From: Margaritifera margaritifera
Taxonomy: Eukaryota > Mollusca > Bivalvia > Unionida > Margaritiferidae
Assembly: GCA_029931535.1 (NCBI GenBank)
Contig: JAQPZY010000780.1
Location: 62,001-126,000 of the forward strand
Direction: 5' to 3'
Length of the DNA: 64,000 nt
Part shown: one piece after another, positions 1 to 12,253 of the stretch
Layout of the letters: every line of letters starts with the position of its first letter
How positions within the stretch are numbered: position 1 is the stretch's first letter
Made by a program: the position numbers and the translations under genes
Notes under the pieces: model-generated
Told to the model about the DNA's origin: nothing
Seen by the model: the letters and a program-made list of their open reading frames with translations, nothing else
Databases searched by the model: none

Positions 1-1553
1 AAAATTTATTTGTAGATAGATGCTCATCGATCAAAAATTTCAGTCTCGTACAACAAAACGCTAACGTGGCTCCTTGAGATCTCCGCCATAGTAAAGCCTA
101 GCAAAATTCTTCATTAATCTCTGTTAAAGGTTGAAGGCGCTTTGGTAAAACCTTGAAGGAACGAAACTACAAAGATATCTATCCCTATCTTGAAAGGTTT
201 CTAGACCTATTTTCTGCAATACTTCAAGCTAAAAGCTTCAATGGATATCATTGAACACCACTTTGTAAACAGCCGCCAATGCAGAAGGCATATCTGAGTC
301 AAACTAAACGCGTACGTCAAATATGACGTCATCTCAGCACAATGACTTAAGACTCACCTCCAATAACAACATCTTCGTCTCCTTCCTACTTGAGTCAAAT
401 AACGTGTAATCTCTGAAAAGGGTAATGTTAGTGGTACTTCCTAAACTGGTAAGATTTTGGGGGACAGATATCGGGCTTGACATGCAAAGAATAGATCCTC
501 ATAATGAAAGGTAGGCATTGAAAATAACAGTCGACGACGTTCCAGCTATCAATGAAATATCTGCACCTTTTTTTGTTAATACTATTCCTTTAACTTTTGA
601 ATGAAAAGATGAAGAAATCATGCAGTTTTCATAGCCTAAAACAATTGCTTATGTTGTTATTAGAGATGACACGTTAATGAATCATTGTGATGCCAGTAAG
701 ATTTTGACGTAACAAGAATTAAGAGGTTTAAGCCAGTTTCTGGACAACTGGGCACATCCAGTACGTCCATTATTTACCTATATATCCGTCGCGGTGTGAT
801 TGGATGTATGCGAACGACGTTTTAATTGACGGGCGTCACAGTTGTATATTTAAGTCACAATCGAGCCATAAATATGTAATAGAATACCTGGCGACAGACA
901 GCAACATAACAACAGTAGTAGATGTAAAATTTGTTTTCAATGGAAAAAATGAAATTGTTCCTTTGAAAGTTCAATATGCCGAATATTTTTCATACATAAC
1001 AATAAATTGAAAACATTTACAGCAATCTGTTTATATAAAGAACGATGAGCCTGTTTTGCGATTAAAACTTGAAAGAGAGGTAAATCTTGGAATAAGTTAA
1101 TAAGGAATTTCTTAATATGGCGTTTGGGCCATAATAGGCTATTTCTTTCCGTGAACGAGATATGTATATACTAACTGGGTTAAGGGAAGTTCAATATGGC
1201 CACTATTTACATCCGATGTATGTTTCTAACATGCGACGGAAAAGGCCGAAGACCTTCCAGCTGGAATCATCTCATATCGGGGGGAAAAAAAATACTTGTC
1301 TAATTTTTGGGAGAGCATCGTTTTGGCTTTCACAAGGAAAACTCAGCTTTTTTACGACACCTTCATTGAATAGGAATGTCATGGAGCCACGCGAAAGTCT
1401 TGTCGAACGAGACCATCTCAAATTTATATTTGTGAGAATAAGTAAAAACTAAACACGTATGATACTATAAGTTGTCGCGAAATGTAACTGATTTATGCAT
1501 ATATCTATATATCTATCAACATATCTATATATCTAGTTTGGGACTCTGAAAAC

Positions 1554-1584
<31 letters not shown>

Positions 1585-1869
1585 GTCTAACTTATTGTCT
1601 ACCTATATCTGTCCATGTTTAATCTCTCAAACGAATCAAGTGAGGTAAATGTACATTTTTGTGTTTACCTAAACCATGTTCAGATACGTTTAAAAATCAT
1701 TTTTGAGCACACACACACACAAGTACACATGCATATATCTCATTTTATATAGGTAATATTCCCTGGAATAAAATATTCCCTGGAGTTATGAATTTTATGT
1801 TTGACTAAAGCACCCACTGCTAAGTTCATTCCAAAAAGATAGTAAGTTCTAAACCTTATCCACATTTAG
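1..1869. other. 5' flank or intron without recognised exon
   Basis: No exon with signal peptide is recognisable. Contains a CRE-like TGACGTCA at 324-331 and a short (TA)n at 1561-1584. The short frame at 804-1010 has no recognisable domain or hydrophobic leader. Confidence 0.5.
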
Positions 1870-2048
1870 GATCACAGTCTGGTAGGTCAGAGCCAGATTG
1901 ATTACAAGACGACGGTGTACGGCAATGAGGTGTACCGCGGATGTTTTGAGGAAAGGAGCATAAGTGACCGATTCATTGCACACCAGATACAATTGTCAGA
2001 TGCTGACGCAGCCAAGATGACACCCCAGCTCTGTCAAAAACTGTGCAG
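1870..2048 (+). CDS. Exon 1 (visible): N-terminal part of WSC domain
   Basis: Acceptor tttag and donor gtatga. Phase 0 start, ends with two bases of a split codon. Encodes a 20-residue lead-in, then [11 protein letters not shown] and [10 protein letters not shown], the first three cysteines of a WSC domain. It has no start codon, so at least one upstream exon with the signal peptide must exist, in 1-1869 or before the window. Confidence 0.85.
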
Positions 2049-5000
2049 GTATGAGTGCATCCTGTAATTTGGAATCTTTTACGTCAAATGATTTTAGTGA
2101 AGCCTCCACAATTTTTTGTGTGCTTAAGATATTGCATTAACATTTCTTTGCTTTTGGTAACGAAGTTGTGTTGAGACAGTAATTTGTAAGGTCTTTAGGG
2201 TTTTTCACGAGTATTGAATAACTCCCATACATTCAATATATTGTAACTACATTTTGATACATTGCAGAGTATTTACTCTCACACATTCAGAATTTGTTCC
2301 ATAACAATCATTGCATACATGAAATTTTATCAGCTGGTTGTAATAAAATGCTATGTAATATACGTCATCTAAGAAAACAGTTTTTCTGTAATAATTAACA
2401 AGTCTTGTGTAATTAGGACACCTTTTAGATATACAATTATTTTCATGCACAATGTTGTTTGGTTAACATAATTGGAACATGTGACACCAGACCTGTCCAA
2501 ATGGAGGCATTCAGTGTGGCCACCATATACTCCTCACCCAATAGCGTCCTTCCGCCCCATCTCCTTACCACAAATCGATCTAGACCTTACAGAAAAAGTT
2601 GTAACTCAAATACTGGTTCCAGTTTCCTGTGATATCTGAACAGTACAAGAAAGACTAAATATATATTGGTTGTTTACAATAAATGTGTGTGTATGTTTCT
2701 GTTTCAGACAACGGGGTTTCATGTTCTCAGGAACTCAATACGCTCAAGAATGTTTCTGCGATAACCAGCTTGACATGTCAAGGAAAAGACCAGACAAGTA
2801 TATTTGAGGATTGAACTTTATAATTTACAGGATTTAACGTCCTTTCATGCTGTCAGTTTTCAAGCTTCATGACTTCATGAGTCCTGCAAATTATGAAGCT
2901 CAATTCTTACAATTACATATAGTTATACAAACAATACGGAATCTAAAGAAGACATAAAGGAACTATATTTTAACCATTGTTTACAAATGTTCTCAAAGCA
3001 CACAAGAAGGGAGCGTGGATGCGTAAGTAGTTCTTTCTGTTGTTATGAACTCAAGACCTCTAGTTTTATGCGATTTTAACTAATCTAAACGCTTGTTACA
3101 AAGAATTGATAACCATTTTAAATTTTCAGCAAATACTTTATCTTCTAAAATTTACACACCAATGTCCCCAGAATATCTTAAATCTATGAGATGCTTAAGT
3201 TTTATAAGTGGTTTTTTTTTTTTTTTTCTAATGAGCACAGGTTTGAGAATGTATTTACAACATGCTTTGAATGACTTTGTATTGCTTATTTGTGTTGTCG
3301 CATGAAGATGTTAAATGCTTTATTTCACATTGTGGTGTACGCTGTTTATTACGTGATGTTATATCAGTGAGTATGCAAGAATTATGAGATGCCTGTATTT
3401 GAATCATGTATTATGTCTTTCCAGTGATTGCAGCACACCATGCAGAGGTGATCCCAAGCAAACATGTGGAGGGACATATAGGGTGCAGGTTTTAGGTCCA
3501 CCTCCTGCCGTTCCCGTTACAGGATACAATATGTACCCCAAGTGTGACGAATGGTGTGTCACAGCCGACGCAAATACTGATAAAGTAAGACAATTTGAAG
3601 GACTTGGAAACTTGGTTCTTCCAGTGCCTCTTTGACATGTTAAGTTAGCAAGCGACATTGTGTTCCTGTGCCTCTTTGAAAAGTCAAATTAGAAAGCAAC
3701 ATTGTGTTCCAGTGCCTCTCTGACATTTTAAATTAGCAAGCAACATTGTGTTCCAGTGCCTCTCTGACAAGTTAAATTTGCAAGCTACATTGTGTTCCAG
3801 TGCATCCTTGACAAATTAAATTAGCAAGTGACATTGTGTTCCAGTGTCTCTTTGACAAGTTAAATTATCAAGCAACATCGTGTTAAAAAAAGTACTAAGG
3901 TGTAAGTAGCGAAGGAAGTTTTTAAAGAAAAGACAACTTCTTCAACTTTACCTCACCCAAAGATTAGAAAGAGAAATAAAAGACGAACTACATCAACGTT
4001 TTCCTTGAAGAGGACGTCATTAACACTCCTTAATTGATTTACATACTTCAAATAAGGATTTAATCGGTTCAGAATATTTTCTTCTCGTTGATAGAATGTC
4101 AAACATTGTCTCTTCCAACAGTCCATTTGATGTGGAATTTTATCCGAAGACAAAGAGAGATGTAGTGTCTATTTATCCCTGACGTATATTGCCCACCAGA
4201 ACAGACCCAAATATGGTCTAATAGGTTGCCAATGCACATTGATGTATTTTAAAACATTTTTGGTGCACATTGATAAACAGCTGTACTAATTTATTTGTCA
4301 TGGTTGCCCTGGTTATGGTTTTTCTCCAATACTTGTTTTGCTGTAAGTTATGTAAATCATCTTTATTAAGCGTGTTTCATGAGCATTCGCATATTTTAGT
4401 CTTCTGGGAGATCCTAACGCTGTCTTGAGGAATCCTCTTCCCTCAAATGATGCATGTTATTTTTCCATTCGTGACAAAAAGGCAATAAACCTCAGAGTGT
4501 TTACTTTCTTTTTCGCGATTAATAAGCCTTTAAGCTATTCCTTTTAACCGCGTGCAATACTAATTCTCACGATGACGAGACTTTTGCTAAGACAGACTCA
4601 CTCACAGACAGAAGCAATTCTTGCTATACTCATCCGTTTTATTAACTCTTGTCCATTCGTTGTAATCATCCTCATCAGCTTTTGTCATTGGATATACCTT
4701 TTTTCTGTTTTCCTTTTATTGCTCTATTTCTCATTGATATAGAAGTTAGTCCTTTCTGAAATATTCCAATAGAAGTCTGTCCTCTCTGAAATATTCCAAT
4801 AGAAGTCTGTCCTCTCTGAAATATTCCAATAGAAGTCTGTCCTCTCTGAAATATAGATATAGAAGTCTGTCCTCTCTGAAATATTGATATAGAAGTCTGT
4901 CCTCTCTGAAATATTCCAATAGAAGTCTGTCCTCTCTGAAATATAGATATAGAAGTCTGTCGTCTCTGAAATATAGATATAGAAGTCTGTCGTCTCTGAA

Positions 5001-8000
5001 ATATTCCAATAGAAGTCTGTCATCTCTGAAATATTCCAATAGAAGTCTGTCCTCTCTGAAATATAGATATAGAAGTCTGTCCTCTCTGAAATATTCCAAT
5101 AGAAGTCTGTCCTCTCTGAAATATTCCAACAGAAGTCTGTCCTCTCTGAAATATTGATATAGAAGTCTGTCCTCTCTGAAATATAGATATAGAAGTCTGT
5201 CCTCTCTGAAATATTGATATAGAAGTCTGTCCTCTCTGAAATATAGATATAGAAGTCTGTCCTCTCTGAAATATTCCAATAGAAGTCTGCCCTCTCTGAA
5301 ATATTCCAATAGAAGTCGGTCGTCTCTGAAATATTCCAATAGAAGTCTGTCCTCTCTGAAATATTCCAATAGAAGTCTGTCCTCTCTGAAATATTCCAAT
5401 AGAAGTCTGTCCTCTCTGAAATATTCCAATAGAAGTCTGTCCTCTTTGAAATATTCCAATAGAAGTCTGTCCTCTCTGAAATATAGATATAGAAGTCTGT
5501 CCTCTCTGAAATATAGATATAGAAGTCTGTCGTCTCTGAAATATTCCAATAGAAGTCTGTCGTCTCTGAAATATTCCAATAGAAATCTGTCCTCTCTGAA
5601 ATATAGATATAGAAGTCTGTCCTCTCTGAAATATAGATATTGAAGTCTGTCGTCTCTGAAATATTCCAATAGAAGTCTGTCGTCTCTGAAATATTCCAAT
5701 AGAAGTCTGTCGTCTCTGAAATATTGATATAGAAGTCTGTCCTCTCTGAAATATAGATATAGAAGTCTGTCCTCTCTGAAATATTGATATAGAAGTCTGT
5801 CCTCTCTGAAATATTCCAATAGATGTCTGTCCTCTCTGAAATATTGATATAGAAGTCTGTCCTCTCTGAAATATTCCAATAGAAGTCTGTCCTCTCTGAA
5901 ATATAGATATAGAAGTCTGTCCTCTCTGAAATATTCCAACCGCTTTAACTACTTTGTCATATGATGTCTTCATCTAAGTGATCGCCAGTTTCATGTACAT
6001 ACTTGTATATTAAGTTCCACTTCTGCATCTTACCAAATCAAGTCGAGAAAAACTTAAATGCTTGCAGTTCTATCCTTGTGTTTAGATTCATCGCTTTTTC
6101 CCATCCTGTAATCACACTAATAACTTTCAGGAACATCCATTGGTACCATATTGTATGTTCTTCACAAACTTCTGTGTAAGGCAGCTGTCTGAAAGACTGC
6201 AAGACATTACTGCATATATATTTGACTAATAGTATTCACATATTTTCCTCGATAGATTGCTCAAACCAATTATGTTCCTGAGGAGAAGCTCTCATTTTGG
6301 TGTTGAAAGCTCTCATATTCAAAGCATTTGCATTGTATTAAATGCATTAACAAGCTAGTAGCTATATGTATGTAAAGAAGATACTTACATGAGGCTTGCA
6401 TTGGAATAACAAAACACCTTTCTATGACCGATCCTCCGTAACAGTGTTTTGAAATGTTATATAACTTTCATAATAACATTTTTTACAATTTATCTTCTGT
6501 CACAGACGTGGTATTCTGCTTGTTTTCAAAACAGCTTGCAGCTGATACAAGAACCACTTCTTGGCTTCAGTGCCGTTCTTGCTAGTTTTTTAATATAAAA
6601 TTCGATCTCAAAAGTATACCTGTCCTTCAATAGAATGTTAGAACAAACCAACCAACACTTTTACTCTCTAAAAGATATTTTATGGAATATTTATGCACAT
6701 CATAGATCGTATTCTACTGTTATGTTCAATTATCAGTCTCTGAATATATGCAACGAAAATATAAAAGATCTTCAGCTAAATATTTCAAAGATTTCTTAAT
6801 TAATGAATATGCGTACTTTTCTGCAAAGAATTTAGAACATGGGTGTATGCTCAGTGTCATACAATTTATCACATGACTACATGTTTGTTTGGGTTATTCA
6901 GGTTTTTAAACCAATATAGCTTTTATTTCATTTTTTTATTTTATAGTAAAAAAATTGAACACCACTAAACCTTATAAATGACGTCTAAATTGATCTCCAG
7001 TGACACAGGCATACTACACGAATGCCTGTACAAACAGTCTGACTCCGGGGTCAGCCATGTTTTGAGTTGTCAATTTGGTTATATTGGCGTTGGATTTAGG
7101 CAAAAAAAAGATGAAAAGTCAACTTATAGAATAACAGTGCTATAGTTGCTGGCTTAAGGCTTAACATTTCTGTTTTCCTTTACCTTTTCCGAAATCCCTA
7201 AAAAAAAAATTGGAAAACAAAAGGGCTGGCGTATCTGCAATAAATTGGCAGATTTCAGATGTTGGTGTCCCTGTAACCTCGGTCACCCGGACCGCCTCGG
7301 ATTGCATTGCTATGCAATGGACAGCCAAACCAGGGCCGGAGGCAGAAACGAGGTGCTCCACATTTTAGGGCGCTAGATTGCGGTACGAGTGCTGAGTAAG
7401 ATTAGATACAATTAATAATGAAAACAAAACATGCCAGTTCATATCTTTAAGATGAAGAAAAGTAAAATTTATATCAGTCAGGAAGAATATTGAATGAATA
7501 ATTTATAGTAAAAGTCATACAGGTCATATATGCGTGGAAGGTCATTATTTACATGCCCCGAGAAACATATACAGCAAAACTAAATGTTAAAGTACGTGGA
7601 CATTTCTGGACGAGATCAACCGAAAGGTGTGATCCAGTACAAACCGGATTGAATGTCGTGTGCTGTGATATAACAATGAAAGATATGCATGTTGGAGAAA
7701 AAAAATCATACTAGCCTATATTCTGACGATTAGACGCGATATGTTCTTTTCTTGTCCCAATTTAGTACCTGGCCACAATTGTAAAAGTCCATAGCGATCA
7801 ATAATTTTCGTCTGGAAGTTTCTTCATGGCAGTTAAGGTGCAGAGCATTCAATAATCAGGATTGAATAGACTTTGGTTAAACTATATTAGTATTAAATTT
7901 TAGAACAACAATTAATATTTAATTTAAGATGAGTAAATGCGCCTACATGACCACATTGACATACACTTTAGCTGGATACAAGCCAGTGTCTTTTTAATGT

Positions 8001-9326
8001 CGTATATATTATGACGTCACAATTGATGCTGTCAACACTTTCTCAAGGCATGAGATCGATCGAAACGTATCAGCGTCATGTAAGCAAAGAAGAAGGTGAC
8101 TTAGCTTTTGCTATTTTCCCCAGTCTGTTATCTGCAAGTTCTCTATGCAGATACAGTCTGGGCAGACCAAGACTGATGGCATTGGCGTTCGAGAGAAGTG
8201 ACAGTGCCACCTGGGAGTAATTTGAAATGACGTCATGACATCATATAAGGCAAAAGCAACATATATAAGGTATCAAAATGGACGTTAGATTCATTTCACG
8301 ATACTAAACTACGTTTATATTAAGCTAAATCTATAATTTTGTGACGTGATAAAAAGTCTCACATTTAGCTTCTATAAAAATAAAACATATGAAATTGGTT
8401 TAATGCATTCAATCATTTGCTCGGCAAGACACACGATGGATAGATATTGTTCAACGCGTTTAAAAAGTTTCATTTAAAATGGTAACTAATGTAACATCAT
8501 CAACGCAGTGGCGGTGCGACCGGGTGAGGGTCGGTGGGAAGCCATTGCCCCCAGGCGTCGGCGAGGCGGGGGGGGGGGCGCCATCGAAAGTTTTTTTTTT
8601 TAGCTATAAGCGCGGTGTAGATGGGGGATAGGGGGGGGGTAGGAGGTTGGCAACTGACATTAAAAACTGTTCTCGGTGCCAAAGTAGGGGCGCCACTAAA
8701 GAACATTGCCCCCGGGCGCCTCAAACCCTTGCGCCGCCACTGCATCTATGGTCATCAAATATACCTTTGTCATGAAAAAGGTGATAGTATAAAATGAGCA
8801 CCATTTTTGGTATCATTCAAAGATATTTTTGAAAAGTATCGAGGCATGTAGGCCTTGACCTGATTTTACTTGGCACAGTAGCCTAATCATCCACGCACGT
8901 GACTACAAGTTGGTTGCATATTCTGTGAATTAAATTTCAAGTTTTAATTCCTGAAATTTGACGGTTATCTTTAAATCATCATGCCCCTGCATATATTAGT
9001 AAAAGATCTGGACACCTTTATTAGAGTTGAATACTGACACCAAAAATGATGCTGGATATTATATAGTATTGATGAACGCTTGCAAGATAATACAAAATGA
9101 TAATTCTTTGAAATTACTGATACATATTTTTAAATTGCATGTGAAATCATCAGCCTAAATGGGGAGACTGTGAGACAAGCAGTTCAACAGTGACTGATTG
9201 GCAAATTGTGTGCGATTGTCGACCCGGTTTCCTGGGAAGCCGTTGCGATCAAGTGAGTCAAACAACAACAAAAAAACAACAAAAAAACAACAACAACAAC
9301 GATAGTAATAGTAATAGCAGTATTAT

Positions 9327-9361
<35 letters not shown>

Positions 9362-10324
9362 CAAGAACAACAATAATACTAATAATAATAATACATTTTG
9401 GGTTGATATATTGGTATTATTAGCACAATTGGCAGCGATAATAACAAAAATGGTAATACTATTTTATCCTAACATCCACAGCAATGTCCTCCAGGTACAT
9501 GGGGTGATGGTTGTATGAATAACTGCACGTGTAACCAGACCAATACTGCCATTTGTAGTCCCACGAACGGTGCGTGCCAGTGTCAACCGGGCTTCAGTGG
9601 GAAACACTGTGAAAATGTATGTCCGGACGGATTCTATGGACAAAATTGCCAGAGTAGGTTTCGTTTTTCCCCATTCATGGTTCTCTGCACTATATGAATT
9701 TGATCATCATGTATGTTTTGTGAAAATGTGTTGTAATAATAATTTTAAAAAATAATATTAGTTACCAGAAATTGGTAATTTTTGCATTCACGCTATTTAA
9801 AAGAATAAATAGGATTTGATTTGGTGTGTTTTTACGGCCCAGCAACACGATTAGGTTATTTAGTGCCGAAGTAATTGGAATAAAGCACCTTGCCAAGAAC
9901 ACACAACGGTAGCCGACCTGGTCTGATTGGATTATAGAATTCAAACCAGTACCCACATCAGGCATGCTAACCACTGAGTCGCCTCGGCTCCTGCCTCCAT
10001 TAGGCGTCTCGAATGACACGCAGGACAGCCCATCGGGTCTATACTACATCTCTAAGCCCGTACGGGGCTAATTCTTACCCCACTGGATTGAACATATTCC
10101 AGACCAAAGATTCTTGATTTCGTTCAGGCTGTTAGGACTCTGAACTAAGGTTGTAAGAATTTAGTCAGATTTGTAATCAAAGATTATTGTATATACTACC
10201 GGTAGTAATATTTAAATTATGATATCAAGTGTATTCCAATGTTATTGTGCTTTTTTGTTTTTTTATTTCTTTTGCCAGGGAGTATTTGTGTCTGACTACA
10301 AGTTGCCACTGCAATAAGACACAG

Positions 10325-10360
<36 letters not shown>

Positions 10361-12184
10361 GAAGCTGACAAAATTGACTCATGTCGCAATTTTAATCATT
10401 TCCTTGGGATAAACTTTAGATTGGTTCTTACAAAGGCAACTAATATGTGCTTATCCCATGGAGTGACTTAAAACTGTTCGAGGCAGAATCAAAATGAGAA
10501 AGTTCATTTTCTATTTGCATTAGACAGTATCAAAATGAGAAAGTTCATTTTCTATTTGCATTAGGCAGTATCAAAATGAGAAAGTTCATTTTCTATTTGC
10601 ATTAGGCAGTATCAAAATGAGAAAGTTCATTTTCTATTTGCATTAGGCAGATTTCAAAATGAGAAAGTTCATTTTCTATTTGCATTAGGCAGTATCAAAA
10701 TGAGAAAGTTCATTTTCTATTTGCATTAGGCAGATTTCAAAATGAGAAAGTTCATTTTCTATTTGCATTAGGCAGTATCAAAATGAGAAAGTTCATTTTC
10801 TATTTGCATTAGGCAGATTTCAAAATGGTTAACTATGCTCAAATGTCGGGAAGTTTCTTTGACGCTGTTTTATTTTTCCCTTTGAATGATTTTTTGGTTC
10901 TTTATCTTCCAAAAAAGCTCTCTGTAACTGCTCACAGAATGCTGTATGTGACCCTCTTACTGGAATTTGTGGGTAAGTGTTTATGTTATGTTTTGCATTA
11001 AAGATGATTGCTTGTGAAATGTTGAAGGATTTCACATTTTTATTTAAATAAAATGGCATTTTTACATAACTAAGGGCAAATCAATCCAAAAATAAAAATA
11101 AAAAATTAATAAAAAATAGTTTGGTGTGTATATTCTTGAATTACTCTTAATTGATGTATATGTGTATAGTAATAAACGGCACTTCAGAACATACTGGCCA
11201 GTGCAAATTTAAAAGTTATAATTCAAATATGTAAGCATAAATACATTGGAGAACGAATACCCATTAGGCACATACATCCCCAAGTAAGGGTCGTTTCATA
11301 GAAAAGTATCGGAAAAAGTACTGTCGCTAAATGCCCATAAAATAATGCAATGAATGAGTATTTAGAAATTCATCAGATGTGCACAGGTAGAAAATTATTG
11401 CCTGCTCTTATCAAATACAAAAGAAAGTGTGTACTGCAATACTGGTGAGTTGTTTTATTTTTCTTTAGTATGAAACAATTATTGAGATCGTACCTCGTAT
11501 ACTTGTCGCTGACTTTTTCATTTTCTTTAGTATGAAATAATTATTGAGATCGTACCTCGTATACTTTTCGCTGTCTTTTTCATTTTCTTTAACAAAACTC
11601 TTATTGCGATTATTAAAATTGAATAAATTTTTATTTTTATTTTCCGTTGTTTAAAGAAGTCGCTATTTCGTCATTTTACATCAGATCTCTCCCACAGTTC
11701 ATAGCGCAACGACAAACATAGATAAAAGTGACATCATATCGATGGCGTCATAATGTAATGATTACGTCATTTCGAACTGTGCAATAAGCGTTGATTTTAC
11801 AAGAGCTGACTACATTAAATAGTCCTTTCTAACAAGAAAGACGTCAACAGCATGGACATGAGTTCTTGAAAATTTTGACTGCGGGTACAACAAAATAAAC
11901 TGCAAACCTAATATCTGTAATCAGAATACTTGACCTTGGAAATAAATAAATGCTCCATACGGGACTGAAAAACCCTTCTTATATGAATCTCATTTTATTA
12001 TATATTTCATGAGATACTCCAATATATCAGTGGGAGAAAAATGATATCGCCACAGTGGCGATACGACTTTTGGAACTACTTTCTTTTCCCATTTATATCT
12101 ACCCTTATGTACGATATTAAAATCTGTATTGCCATATTGAGGCCTTTTTTGTTTTTTTTCTTCTTCTGCTCCTACTCTCTCTCT

Positions 12185-12253
<69 letters not shown>

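Noticed and set aside
804..1010. First exon of the receptor
   Set aside because: The start of the frame is not hydrophobic and no donor in suitable phase was found; no evidence links it to 1870.
4746..5973. Long minus-strand open frames (397 and 317 codons) in the 30-bp array
   Set aside because: The frame is open only because the unit is 30 nt without stops; several overlapping frames on both strands are equally open and the peptides are pure repeats.
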